Source of the DNA: Agelas oroides | Taxonomy: Eukaryota > Porifera > Demospongiae > Agelasida > Agelasidae | Direction: 5' to 3' | Length of the DNA stretch: 64,000 nt | Assembly: GCA_949130485.1 (NCBI GenBank) | Contig: OX422184.1 | Coordinates: forward strand, 10,299,996 to 10,363,995 | Shown: one piece after another, positions 11,588-22,593 of the stretch | How the letters are laid out: each line of letters opens with the position of its first letter | Position numbering within the stretch: position 1 is the stretch's first letter | Notes under the pieces: generated by a model | Seen by the model: the letters and a program-made list of their open reading frames with translations, nothing else | Databases searched by the model: none | Told to the model about the DNA's origin: nothing | Program-made: the position numbers and the translations under genes

Positions 11588-11610
11588 TGTGTGTGTGTGT
11601 GTGTGTGTGG
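11523..11610. repeat. (TG)n microsatellite
   Basis: An almost uninterrupted TG run of about 85 bp. A short second TG tract lies at 11,711-11,735. Long frames rich in His/Thr here are microsatellite artefacts. Confidence 0.95.
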
Positions 11611-11739
11611 GTAAATACACAAATATTTGGGCTATTATTGAAAGCAAGAACACATAAGAACGGGCGGCTAGAGTAAGAGTGTGTAACTCCAATAGAAGCA
11701 CACAGTCCGGTGTGTATGTGTGTGTGTGAGTGTGTGAAA

Positions 11740-12420
11740 TGAAAATAAGGGTTTGGTAGGCCAGGGTACTTGTCCAATGGCGTACGAACCACAGGGGCTC
11801 CGGGTTGGTGCCCCCCTTTATATTCTGGTGGAAATTTGCATAAAACTTACCTTCTTATACTTGTCACAGCGAGCGTTAAATAGATATTGCCAACATGTTG
11901 CATTGTGCATTTAATAGAAACAAATCCTACTATGTGTTGAGCCAATGTGATATATATTTAGCTAATCTATCAGCAAGAACTTAATTTTAACTTTTTAAGC
12001 TTGACTGATACTATGTGGGTGTGCATGGTTTATTAGCTGAACTTCAGTCATCAAAATCATAATAAATATAGGTGATGGATGGATTAAAATTATTTTCCAT
12101 TGCTTACTCGCTAAACCAGGCAAATCAGTATTATATTGGTTACCAATTAAATTGGGATCCCCTACTTGTAGATCCCCTCTTTAACATCTTCCTACGCCAC
12201 TGTCGTCCATCCTCCCACAGGTGTGTCAGACCAAAATGTCCTTTTATGCTTGTATGACCCCTTTCTATTGCCAGATGATCCCATCCTCTTATCTATGCAA
12301 GCATTATCCTAGAGGCTGTCTGCTTGCATTTCGGTCCCTTTTTTAGTATAAGTATCACACAATTAATTTTGTACAGTGTATATATACATGCTAGCTGCAT
12401 CTGTTTTACTCAGAGGTAGC
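11740..12420. other. Stretch upstream of HECT exons
   Basis: No further HECT exon could be recognised between the TG tract and 12,434. Earlier exons of the HECT gene may lie here unrecognised, or may be lost. Confidence 0.3.
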
Positions 12421-12812
12421 CATATTTATTTAGGTGGTTCGGATGCTGGTCATCATGGGAGTTCCCTTTCCGATCATCGTAAGACCTTGGGTTTCGGTAC
12501 TTACATTTTTAATCACTGAAGCTGTGATCAAGCAGCATAGAGCCAACTTTCTTTATGAGGATGATTTCAATGTTCATCGCATCACTGTGAGGCGTGGCCA
12601 CATTTTGGATGACACTCTTGTTGCACTTCGTTCAAGCTTTGATGAGAAGAAGCATATTCGTGTCCGTTTTCTCGGAGAACCTGCCATGGATGAGGGAGGG
12701 CCAAGGAGGGAGTTTTTTATGCTGCTAATGGGCGCCATCGCAAACAGCAGTTCCCTTCTAGATGGTCCACCCAATCGCAGAGTGCTTAGACACAATACAA
12801 GTGCTTTTCAGG

Positions 12813-12912
12813 TTACACACACACACCGCACCCTCACCCATATATACCCACACATACACACCCACACCCATACCCACACATACACACCCACATTACCCAC
12901 ACACACAAATAG
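12813..12912. repeat. CA-rich microsatellite in HECT intron
   Basis: The first HECT intron is filled largely by interrupted ACACAC/ACCCAC repeats. Confidence 0.85.
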
Positions 12913-13399
12913 GTTTTAATATTTGTGTTTGTGTTTGCTCAGGATGAGCTGTACCTGTATGTTCGAAGAATGATCGCACTTTCCATCCTCCATGGTGGCC
13001 CTGGACCTGTGTTTTTTGCCCCGGTTATTGTAGACTACCTCTTTGGTGGTATCTCTGCAGTAAAGCCGAGTGTGGATGATGTCCCTTATGACGACCTCCA
13101 GTTGAAGATTAGAAAGGTATGTTGTTCATAACAGTCATTTCATGTATTTTCTTGCTGCTTGTGGTGTTTTGGTTTTTTCATTTCATATCCCAGCTTGGTA
13201 ACCTTTTGCTTAGGTATCACATAAGAATATTACTAATATTTGCTTCTGTAGTACCGGCAGTAGAAGAGAGATAAATGTATGTTACTGCGTCTTTTTGACA
13301 TTTATGATTGTTATTGTTACACAGCTTGCTGACACCAACAACGATGAGCAGTTCAAAAATGTCATAACCAGTGATGAGTGCACTGTGATGGCTGAAAGG

Positions 13400-13590
13400 C
13401 TTTCCGGAGGAGTTGAGGGTATAACTCCATGAGGGAGTCAAACTTCTGTACAGCCAGTCCACGGCGTAGCTGCTCTAACTCTGTAGACTGACTAGTACAG
13501 AGTAGTGTAGGCACATGGCGTTCACAACCTGTTGCTTCTCTGAAAAGCGAATGGCTGGCTTGGTGATGCCACAGGAAAAGCGAAAATCGT
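13400..13590 (-). pseudogene. Inverted segment of HECT exon 3
   Basis: The minus strand reads CGITKPAIRFSEKQQVVNAM, then CLHYSVLVSL and, one frame over, ELEQLRRGLAVQKFDSLMEL. This is the middle of the HECT domain, between AERLSGG upstream and IQDLFVAGFSPVG downstream, both of which read on the plus strand. So about 190 bp of exon appears flipped in place. GGCTTTCC near the left edge and GGAAAAGC near the right edge are short inverse matches at the break points. An independent minus-strand gene is a less economical reading. Confidence 0.6.
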
Positions 13591-13778
13591 ACAGATAACA
13601 AGTGAGTATATACAAGATCTTTTTGTTGCTGGGTTTTCTCCTGTGGGAAGCAACAAAAGGCTAGTGGAGGAGGCGATTATGATGATGTGGATACATTACC
13701 TGCAGTATCTGGAAGGTAGGATTCTTGATTGAAATTTGTTTTGTATGATAGTACTGTAATTTTTGTACTTTATCTTAA

Positions 13779-14598
13779 GGTGGCACAGTACCCTGGATTT
13801 TTAAGTTCAACAAACCTGGAATCCAAGCTGATAGACTTCTTTGTCTTGTTAAAATTTTAGCGCACAGTCCGTTTTGAGTCTCAAACCGTTCACGGTCCGT
13901 AAAATTGGGGATTTTCCCCGTTTCCTGTCAGCATTGCCATCCAATAATCAGTTTATAATTAAGTTAGTTAAGATGTGGCCTGGCGGCACCCTTCATGTGG
14001 TGGTCGGAACTTTGAAAATAAGCTTAGATTGACTTAAAAAAAAAAAAAGGAGTTTAGTAGAGTGCTGTAGTGTCAGTAGCTGTGAGTAGTGCGTAATGTC
14101 TGCTTGTGAAAGCAAGCTTGCATCTAGAAGAAGCAGAAAGGCCACAGTGGCCAAGACTGTGTTTGTTGAGTAGGCCCAGGTCTCGTGGCCGTATGCCTAG
14201 CCTAGTTGGTGACCGTGGCCAGGTGCTTCAAGTGCTGGGATGGGCTTTAACTAGAATACGCAATTTATCGTTGGTGCTACAGTCTGACAGCCAAGGGAGC
14301 TGAACGGTGGCTGTGTGTGGAACAGAGCCGTGAGTTGTTTAGCGACATAAGGGAGAGAGGTGGGGCTAGTAATGCTTGCTTCCACTCGTGAATGAGCCCC
14401 TCCTGTAGACAACCTGTGAATTTTTTAAAATGTGCATTCATTTTGGTGCAGTCAAAGTTGTCCATTCCAAGAGTAGTGACAAACATGAGTCTAGCCTGAC
14501 TTTGAGAGTAGCTTTGAACAAAAGCTGGCATCCCTGGTCCTGACTGTAACCCAGGTTTATGTTTTCGTTAACCTCCGCCGAGTGACGACCGTGCCACC
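13779..14598. mobile_element. TTAA-flanked non-autonomous DNA transposon
   Basis: The 820-bp insertion is bounded by TTAA on both sides (13,775-13,778 and 14,599-14,602). It has inverted ends GGTGGCACAGT and GGTGGCACGGT. TTAA duplication is the signature of piggyBac and Kolobok elements. The interior has no transposase. The segment at about 14,145-14,455 is shared with 44,530-44,750. The insertion lies in the HECT intron, immediately before the terminal CAG of the acceptor, and removing it leaves a 66-bp intron of normal size. A decayed piggyBac transposase lies at 38 kb, but any link is unproven. Confidence 0.8.
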
Positions 14599-14834
14599 TT
14601 AACAGGTCAGGGTGATCAAGGCTCCCCTACTCTGCAAGATGTTATGGTGTTCCTTACAGGGTGTGATAGTGTCCCACCATTGGGATTTGGAGATGTCAAG
14701 CCAGGCATATTGTTCACTGATTTTGCCAACCGTCTCAACGTGCTCACTGACACTTCGTTTCCCACGTAACTTTCCCACAGACTTTCAGCAGTTTAAGGAC
14801 AAGATGGATCTTGTAATCCTTGGGTCTCAGGTAA

Positions 14835-15250
14835 AAAAAATCACTGCACTATCCAGGTCAACACTGAATGTAGGTATTTCATTCGAGGACACTAAGATAA
14901 AACAGCATGTAAAGAACCCAATGTTGTGTACCGACAACTAGCAATATACTTAGTGAAATGTGAACAGCATTGTCAAGTCATACTGTACCGAAAAAGCCCT
15001 GTTGTGTGTACACTTCAGTCAGTGGTTTCTCATGATCAAGAGTTTTTGAGTAATAATTCTATATAAATATACTGAATGCATGTGCATGTAAACTGATGAT
15101 CAAGTTCAATAGTAATAGATCTTAGACTCACAGTAGTTGGCGAATGCCTGAAACTTCATTATACCAACTGCTAGTGCTATGATGGTCCAAGATGTTTAGG
15201 TGTGATGGTGTTAAGGTGTAATCTTTGCACTCTTGGAAAACTAGGGTCAT
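14835..15250. other. Gene-free stretch between HECT relic and integrase-like gene
   Basis: Nothing recognisable. A final HECT exon encoding the short GFG tail would be expected here but was not identified. Confidence 0.35.
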
Positions 15251-15253
15251 GAC

Positions 15254-16756
15254 TTACAGAGTATACCCAACTTTCTGTGATACAAACAGTAGAGCTCTGT
15301 CATACAAGTCTATTCCATAGTGCACACTTGGTGCTAGGGGTGAAACAATTGCCTGTAGCTCTTCCATATCAGCCCTGCTAAGAGGATTAGGTGTCTCTGG
15401 TACACATATGGTTTCGTCTGCACCCTCATAAGGAACAGGGCCCCCCCAGTCAACGCCAAACTGTTCAACTTCATCCTGGAGTAGTAAGTTAATGTGTTAT
15501 AAGGTAATGAAATTCAAATGCCATAAAGATAACTTACCTCTTCAATGTCCTCAAACACTTCATTGGCAATATGGCTATTAGAAGTAGCAATTCTTTGTAG
15601 GCCACTAGTCCACAGCTGTTCTGGAGAAAGGTTATGCTCTGATCTCATGGGGTGTTTAGCCCATGCTTCTCTCCAGGACTGGAGATGTCTATTGATTCGA
15701 GGAATATAAACTGTATGGAGACAGAAGAGGTGTAGCTCATTGTTTGGGTCAAGTAGGCTGACTGATTCCAAGTGGTAGAATAGCCCATGATAGAAGCCAA
15801 GGACCCCCTCATAGACGTCCCTCCACATCCTCGTGCAAATAAACAGGCATCCTTGAGTATCCATCTACTCCTCCGTGGACAACAAGTCGCCACCTGTGAA
15901 CCAAAAGCTGGCAATATACCAATTGTACATGTGTAATCCCTAGATGCACAGTATTGAGTTTACCTGATCAGTTTGTGGTTCCCATCAAGATGCCAGAGCG
16001 ATAAAGGTGAAGAAACAGTGTACTTGCGCCGCACCACAGCAGAAGACCATCATATTGCAACCCCCTCAGGGTCAACCCTGTGTAGGGCTTCCCTAATGCG
16101 TGCCTGTGAAATTCGGTGGCCTCGGGACAGCAAATGTCCTTGCATTAAACGAGACCCACAATTTGGGAATTCATCTTTAATCCAGGAAACAAGCGAGTCC
16201 AGCTCTTCGTCTGTGATACCGGAATACAAAGCTGTTATACTCAACCCAAAGTCACTCATTCTTCTTATGGTGCTTAAGCTAACACCAAGAACTTCTGCAA
16301 CCTTAGGACAATTGAATCCCAAAAGCAGAAGGTACTCGAGCTGCTCTTGCTTAACATCCAACCTTGGACGTCCTCTACGGTTTTCAAGCTCTGTTGTCAA
16401 TCCTTTGGAGAGAGTTTGTCCCACTACTGTCCTTGATGATTGGCTAGCCGCTTTTATTTTAGAAGCTTGATGTGCTGATAGAGATTTTACCAAGGTTCAA
16501 CACTGAAGAACATCTTAGGGTGATGAAGGGGAATTTAGGAGCAAAAAACATTGTTTCCTTCATAGAAAAATCTTCACACTAAAGACAGGAGTACTTGGGT
16601 TGTGTACCCGTGCTCATTCTCCATGCTTTGAGCCCTGTTGAGTTCTTCAAGCGAAGTCAAACTCATACCAACTGATTCCAGAACGTTGTTGCTGCAAGCA
16701 TTGATGGCCAGCAAAATACAATGCAGTTTGTCGACGTGATAAACAAGTTCACACAT
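15254..16756 (-). pseudogene. HTH plus integrase-core gene (rva_4-like)
   Basis: This minus-strand gene has the layout of an uncharacterised animal family with a helix-turn-helix and an integrase-like core (rva_4 type). The N-terminal exon (from 16,756) carries HVDKLHCILLAINACSNNVL and MENEHGYT. The next part (16,493-15,964) carries RGRPRLDVKQEQLEYLL and VAEVLGVSLSTIRR (HTH), SRLMQGHLLSRGHRISQARI and LWHLDGNHKLIR with the first core Asp. Exons at 15,893-15,538 and 15,475-15,254 carry VVHGGVDGYSR, MWRDVYEGV, LDPNNELHLFCLH, FGVDWGGPVP and the C-terminus. Introns are short (15,963-15,894 and 15,537-15,476). Part of the catalytic core seems missing and the frame is broken in a few places, so I treat it as a fossil. 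Whether the family is a domesticated host gene or a transposon is unclear. Confidence 0.7.
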
Positions 16757-16789
16757 ACATAAAGTGTGAAGTTAAAACATAAAGGGAGA

Positions 16790-16925
16790 TGGGGATGGGG
16801 CATTTATGGCTTAAATGGACGGGGCATTTATGGCTTAAATGGGTGGGGCATTTTATGGCTTAAATGGGTGGGGCATTTATGGCTTAAATTGGTGTGGCAT
16901 TTATGGCTCAAATGGATGGGGCGGT
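16790..16925. repeat. 24-bp minisatellite, about 6 copies
   Basis: The unit is GGGCATTTATGGCTTAAATG plus GGTG, with small variations. A degenerate relative is at 19,425-19,490. In both places it is followed by a similar segment containing CTGGTCTTCAGG and GCATGACCACG (16,970-17,015 and 19,525-19,565), so the two loci share a duplicated block. Confidence 0.85.
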
Positions 16926-17280
16926 TAGTTACTGTTTTGGAGATATGCTCAAAAAAAATAATAAAAAATGCTGGTCTTCAGGGGAGTACCCTTTCTGGTC
17001 CTCGCATGACCACGGGTTTCGGTCCCTTTGAACTCCCGACCCGTGGCCCACTACAGAAAGGGCGGGACCACTCCCCGCCTAAGGTTTGTTTGAGGAGCAG
17101 AGAATAAGAACAGCCATTCCTATAATAATACAGTGCCCCAAGTCCATACGAATTATACTGTATACATGCATTAAGTTGTGAACATGCATCAGGAGAGTTA
17201 CCACCTGACATCCACCAGCCTCAAATGCCTGTAGCAGTTCGCATGCTTCTTTGCTTTCTTTTACTGTGGCAATTTCTCTT

Positions 17281-17613
17281 TCATGTCTCTGATGCAGAAA
17301 ATTTTACGGTGTAGGTTGCTACAGTCACCGAGCATGCACGCAAAATTGTGGTGATTGAGCAACATGTCATCTTACTGCTTACCGTATAACCTTTGAGGGG
17401 GCTTATTTGAATCACTGAGCCTATGCCAGCTTGATTACTGGTAGATTCACTCAGTGACAAGTGGTCAGGAGTTGCCATCTGGTTGATGTCGTCCTCTATA
17501 GGAAGTTCTTCAGATTCAGATCCACTATGTTCAGTGTTGAGCTCGAGGTCAGTTTCCCTCATCCACACACCTTCATTCCGGTTGAAATACTTGGACAAAT
17601 GCTGATAAAACAC
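17281..17613 (-). CDS. Possible host exon, acidic, unknown
   Basis: This minus-strand frame contains NVFYQHLSKYFNRNEGVW followed by an acidic, Ser-rich part (HSGSESEELPIEDDINQMAT). It reads like a regulatory or disordered protein segment. No domain is recognised, there are no clear neighbouring exons, and the start is uncertain. A repeat with the CCGTATAACC end motif lies inside its 3' half. Low confidence. Confidence 0.25.
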   Translation of the reverse strand: MFYQHLSKYFNRNEGVWMRETDLELNTEHSGSESEELPIEDDINQMATPDHLSLSESTSNQAGIGSVIQISPLKGYTVSSKMTCCSITTILRACSVTVATYTVKFSASET

Positions 17614-17710
17614 ATTCTCAAAAAGGTCCGGAATTTTTTGATTCCGGATTACAAGATTTCCACTAAATTTCGAGTGAGTTTTTGAGTCAAAACATCAAAA
17701 CGCCTCAGGA

Positions 17711-18150
17711 TATAAGTGCCCCAGGGTGTTTAGGACCTAAACGTGGCAGGGTGTTTAGGACCTGAACATTGTGGGGTGTTTAGGACCTAAACGTGGCGGG
17801 GTGTTTAGGACCTAAACGTGGCAGGGTGTTTAGGACCAAAACATGACAGGGTCTTTAGGACCTAAACGTGGCAGGGTGTTTAGGACCTAAACGTTGCAGG
17901 GTGTTTAGGTCCTAAACGTGGCGGGGTGTTTAGGACCTAAACATGGCAGGGTGTTTAGGACCTAAACGTGGTGGGGTGTTTAGTACCTAAACATGGCATG
18001 GTGTTTAGGACCTGAACGTGGTGGGGTGTTTAGGACCTAAACGTGGCGGGGTGTTTAGGACCTAAACGTGGCAGGGTCTTTAGGACCTAAACGTGGCAGG
18101 GTGTTTAGGTCCTAAACGTGGCGGGGTGTTTAGGACCTAAACATGCCATT
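17711..18150 (+). repeat. 25-bp minisatellite, ~17 copies, forward
   Basis: The unit is GGTGTTTAGGACCTAAACGT followed by GGCAG, repeated head-to-tail with point variants (GTGG/GCGG/ATGG). Each unit contains the 13-nt near-palindrome TTTAGGWCCTAAA. Units directly abut with no unique spacers, so this is not CRISPR. An array of the same unit in the opposite orientation lies at 18,714-18,932. Confidence 0.95.
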
Positions 18151-18713
18151 TAGCTACCAGTGATTGCTCAGCCCTGTTTGCATACTCATCCACTAGCTGG
18201 GTAAAAATCACTGCCACCAAATGCACTACTAGTGATTGTGAGCTTCACTATGTCCTCCCTGATTACCTGTGGGTACAAATCCCAGTTTACATCAAGTGAC
18301 CAGCATTGTTTAAGCCTTCCAGACAACTGAACACGGCAGCATGTCTATGTAAAGTACAGTACATTGGTACCTTGTAAAAATGCTTACACATGATGCTAAA
18401 GTCACCAAAACTCACTTACTATAATACATTTCCATAAACAGTTATGATGACATAAGTTACATGTGGATCTCTGTTGTCTTTCTTATGCTAGCATGTTGCC
18501 AGTTGTAAATTTCAAACTTATGGCTTTGTTCAAGTACCTCAAGCTTCTTGATAAACGGAACTGAGGCGCCACTGCCAAATTTAATTTCCGCCAATATTTT
18601 TTTACAGTCAGTTTGGGCATAGATAATAGAGTCGTAGATACTCACCATCATGTGTCTTCAGATCCTTGACTTGCTTATACATAGTTTAAGCATAACATTG
18701 TCAGTTTGCATGG
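18151..18713. other. Spacer between opposed minisatellite arrays
   Basis: No gene was supported. Around 18,578-18,600 is a sequence (CCAAATTTAATTTCCGCCAA) related to the inner part of the 24.1-24.56 kb element, so at least one repeat fragment lies here. Confidence 0.4.
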
Positions 18714-18932
18714 CTAAACACCCTGCCACGTTTAGGTCCTAAACACCCCGCCACGTTCAGGTCCTAAACACCCTGCCACGTTTAGGTCCTAAACACCCCG
18801 CCACATTTAGGTCCTAAACACCCTACCATGTTTAGGTCCTAAACACCCCACCACGTTCAGGTCCTAAACACCATGCCATGTTTAGGTACTAAACACCCCA
18901 CCACGTTTAGGTCCTAAACACCCTGCCACGCA
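18714..18932 (-). repeat. 25-bp minisatellite, ~9 copies, reverse
   Basis: The unit is CCACGTTTAGGTCCTAAACA plus CCCTG, the reverse complement of the 17.7-18.15 kb unit. The two arrays could pair over about 220 bp across a 560-bp spacer. Confidence 0.95.
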
Positions 18933-19575
18933 AATTTATAGAAAGCTAACGAGGCCCTGGACAGGCAGCCGAAATGCCAGGATGAGTATTAGAGAAGCAG
19001 GAGAGATGACGAATTAGCTAACAAAAAGTGTAGTACGTAACTTCATGGTTTTCAGTCGTTAACCTGAAGCTGTTAACTACATAGCTGGTGCAGACCCAAT
19101 CACAAACTGCCTTGTTTATAATATTGTTGCTACCATGGGGTACGTACAACGCATTTGCTATCCTAATAAATTGTCAAGAATTTAGGGGAGACACTCAACT
19201 AGTGAAATTACATTCACGATGTTATCTGATAATACTGGTACCTCTTTTCTCTTTTGTGTGATGAACTGGTGAAATCGCGATCACAACCTTGTTGAAGTTG
19301 TGCGTTTACTGGGGGAGCACCAACACCGGCTGGGACATCACTGCTCCTATGCAGGGAAATTTCCGCACACAAAGTGAGTGTGAAGCTATAAACAACATGG
19401 AAGTGGGGCAGTCATGATCAACTGGATGGGCTACTTATGGCTTGAATGGGTGGGGTAGTTAAAGGTTAGATGGGAGGGACAGTTATGTCAAAGTGGGTTA
19501 ATTTTGGGATATGCTCTAAAACACTGGTCTTCAGGTGTTCGCTTTCTGATCACTGCATGACCACGAAAACATTTA
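18933..19575. other. Gene-free stretch with minisatellite relic
   Basis: No gene seen. 19,425-19,565 is the diverged duplicate of the block at 16,790-17,015. A short TG tract follows at 19,578-19,622. Confidence 0.4.
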
Positions 19576-19623
19576 GTGTGTGTGTGTGCATGTGTGTGTT
19601 GTGTGTGTGTGTGTGTGTGCATG

Positions 19624-19975
19624 TAGCCTCGTTCCTAGGCCCCGCCAAGCTCTCCGTCACTTGTAGTATGGAAAAGCAGGAGACGGCCTGGTATCTTTTC
19701 TCACGTGACATCAGGATAGAAAGGATGGTAGAAAGGGTTTAATTGTGTGTGGGTGCACTAGACCCAGAACAGCAAAAAGAGCCAAGGTACCAGGTAACTT
19801 ACCACACGTATCCAGCTAGCAGGGGCCAACTGTCATACACACCAAGCGTTGAGCATGTAGTTGGTAGAAAATACGCGAAACGCAGCTGTTCTGCAAATTT
19901 TCACCATTTACCGATTATGTCATGCTCAAGTGAGAAAAGATACCAGGTTCTCCCCGCTTTTCCGTAGTACAAGCA
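19624..19975. repeat. MITE with ~45-bp inverted repeats
   Basis: The sequence starts TAGCCTCGTTCCTAGGCC. Internal arms CTTGTAGTATGGAAAAGCAG...GGTATCTTTTCTCAC (19,661-19,706) are inverted at 19,930-19,973 (GTGAGAAAAGATACCAGG...CTTTTCCGTAGTACAAG). No coding content. It belongs to the TAGNCTCGTTCCCAG-ended family. Confidence 0.75.
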
Positions 19976-20955
19976 ATTGTATTTACCAGAACTATATACA
20001 TAAGTTGTCGCATGGGGAAGGTGACAAAGTTATAATTGGGAATGATTTCAATTAAATTATATCAACTATTCGCACGAGGAAATTTCGATGATAACAAAGT
20101 TCTGTTCATTCTATGCTGCTCTATGTATATAGAATCTTCTATAGTTGTATTCTTCCTAAGATGCCACACATTAGAGAGAGAAGTTAATTCACTGAGATAG
20201 CAACCAAATCGTTTACACAACAAACTTTACAGTTCTGCATAAATCTCATGCCCATTTGGAATACTCTGATATTGCCCTCAGGCTTTGTACTTATATAGTG
20301 CGTATAATATCAAAGGAGTAACATACTGATGAGCTTACCTGTGTAAGTAGTTATATCCCACAGTTGTCTAAACATGTTCACCGGAGTTGCTCCTGTGGGA
20401 GGGTAATAGACTCTCCATTATTACATAACAATGAATGAGTGTTGGAGACAAGACCATGCACCGTTTGTGTGTTGATGGTTTCCCGTTATTTTGTGCATGG
20501 GCAGGAATCTTAGGGCACTCCAACAAAAGTTTGTGTTCCTGGTCAGCTGAAAATGAAGGTTATTATCATTATTTGCGGACAGCCACGTCCCTATTGTTTG
20601 GGACCACAACTGTACGCATAAATTGTGTACGCACTTTTCAGAAGGGACTTAAAGTAATCATTGTTTGCCATGGCGTCCGCTCTTGGAAATACCACTGAAT
20701 ATCATTGTGTCAACTTGTGCTGCAGCAAAATTCAAAGTATTACACTACTGCCCAATTGCAGAATAAGAATAATATTTAGGTTAGAACCTCAAGGAAATGA
20801 TGTCATTGATGACAGAAACATGAACATAATTTGTGGAGTGGCTTTATAGCTGACCTACGTAAGGCCGGGTATGTAGGCCCTTCTACTAGTATACCAATTA
20901 TTACCTATCAGTATGAATGGCACACAACTCCACTTTGCCAACAAAGCAGGATGGA
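19976..20955. other. Gene-free stretch
   Basis: Short frames on both strands near 20,420-20,850 lack recognisable motifs. Nothing could be supported. Confidence 0.35.
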
Positions 20956-20957
20956 AG

Positions 20958-21240
20958 TAGTCTCACAAGCCAGACCCTTTCCTCACTATTGAGACATGTC
21001 GGATAAGGCCGTCTGGCTTGTGAGACTATAGGATGGAGTAGTCTCGTGTACTCTGGCCCCCGCGAGACTAAGGATGGAGTCAGTGCCACAAAGTGACGTG
21101 GATGAATCATACAATTACAGTTTAGTTTCGCGAGTCAGACCTATTTTAGTCTGGACCCCATATCCTTCCGACCGGGCGAGGAATAGGTCCAGACTACAGA
21201 CTAGGCCAGAATCCGGCACGCGAGACTGATTCCAGTTTGA
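20958..21240. repeat. Foldback repeat cluster
   Basis: TAGTCTCACAAGCCAGAC (20,958-20,975) is exactly inverted at 21,011-21,028. The following 200 bp contains further CGAGACT/AGTCTCG and TAGTCTGGACC/GGTCCAGACTA pairs, suggesting two or three small foldback elements side by side. Confidence 0.65.
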
Positions 21241-22590
21241 GCTCCAAAACGGTTAGGCTTGTAACCGAGAATAGTCAGCACGGTACACATAATTATACTT
21301 ACCAGGTCAAGTCAGTCACGACCATCTAGTCTGCCACTCTCCAGTTTGCAAGGTTATACAGACATACTGAACAGCTGCATCAAAAAACTGGCATGTGCCC
21401 TATTCCAGTACTAGTCTACATACCAGTACCGGTTACCAGGAAGTGGTATCCTTTGATGAGTTTGATTCCTGGCACAGTGATTCCGGAATTAGCTACTAGC
21501 CTACTGATGTGGTAAGGATATCATATAGAGTACAGTAGCTAAAAAATGTGATGTTAAACTGTTGTTTTTGTTCTATGAGTTTGACACGAAGTGGTACAGG
21601 GGATCGTATGAGGGTCCATGGTACCCTGACAGAAGGTACCACCCAACAAAGCTGCACTTCTCTTCAGTGATCTCTTGGGGGTTGAGCTCACAGGAAACAA
21701 AACCCTAAGAGAGAACACAATACAGATACTGAAAGCCCTCCTGAAAGAACATAAGCTCGAATCACTTTTGGGGTCATAGTTCGTACATTTGCCAATCCAT
21801 GGTGTACTTGCAAGAAAACAACAGTATTTGAATGTGTGCTATATGGATTTGATTCATCCTCTTATTGAGACTTCTCAGGCAGCACAGCCACCATTACTCC
21901 TTTCTGAAACCTCTGCACCTACAGTGATGATGAATCACAGTATGAAAATAAATATATGAAATACGGTTATTAGCAACTATCCATTACCTGATCCCTTTTG
22001 GGTTGTACTTTCTCTTTCTTTCCCCCCATGATGCTGTGTATTTTCTCATCTACCCACTGCTGCACTTGCATGGTACAACGATGGATATTTGTTGCAATAA
22101 TTATGTTGAAGCAACGCTCAGCTTATAACACTACAATGTTGCAACTAATCGTGCGATATCTCTGTAACTCACGTCCTCGTGGATACAATGCCTTTTGTGC
22201 ATTGAGGTGCCTTCACTTTGCTGAACAGAGTAATATGGTAAACAATAGTGTATTAAGTGCTTATGTTATGCAAGAGGAAAAGTTTATAGAGTCCAGGAAT
22301 ACTAGAAAGGGTATGAGAATGATGTGGTAGGTTAGAGTAGCAACGCATGACATGTTAACAATGGTTGATTCACATAATAGCCTGGTGACTTACAGTGTCA
22401 TTCTTTCTTTTCCGTTTTTGATCTGTTACTGATATGATCTGTGGCCATTTATATGCAAATAATTAATTACTGAATGATCGATTCCACTACATGTTTTGAG
22501 TGATAGACCAAGAACAGAATAGAAAATATACTGCCATTATATGCTTACATCTTTGTGCTTGCTTGCTGAATTTTCTGTTGTCTTCTTTTT
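21241..22590. other. Gene-free stretch
   Basis: No exon was recognised. A 110-codon frame at 21,998-22,330 is Cys-rich but has no known motif and is probably chance. Confidence 0.3.
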
Positions 22591-22593
22591 AGG

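Larger units (their letters stand above)
12522..14830 (+). pseudogene. HECT-domain E3 ubiquitin ligase relic
   Basis: The exons encode most of a HECT domain, the C-terminal catalytic module that takes ubiquitin from an E2 as a thioester. Exon 1 (about 12,522-12,811) has VRFLGEPAMDEGGPRREFF, the hallmark N-lobe block. Exon 2 (12,943-13,116) has DELYLYVRRMIALSILHGGP and VIVDYLFGG. Exon 3 (from 13,325) has FKNVITSDECTVMAERLSGG, then a segment in antisense, then IQDLFVAGFSPVGSNKR to the donor at 13,715. The last part (14,606-14,830) has FLTGCDSVPPLGFG and, one frame over, LPTVSTCSLTLRFP with the likely catalytic Cys. Introns are GT-AG: 12,812-12,942, 13,117-13,324 and 13,716-14,605. The inversion and the frame change before the Cys block suggest a pseudogene. 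The N-terminal substrate-binding part was not found. Confidence 0.8.

Noticed and set aside
11438-11792. His/Thr-rich minus-strand frames
   Set aside because: Artefact of the (TG)n tract.
13362-13601. Independent minus-strand gene inside the HECT locus
   Set aside because: Its translated blocks belong to the HECT domain missing from the plus strand, so an inversion explains it better.
16766-17107. Gly/Leu/Trp-rich 113-codon frame
   Set aside because: Most of it is the 24-bp minisatellite translated.
17711-18932. CRISPR-like array
   Set aside because: Units abut directly without unique spacers, and the host is evidently eukaryotic; it is a minisatellite.
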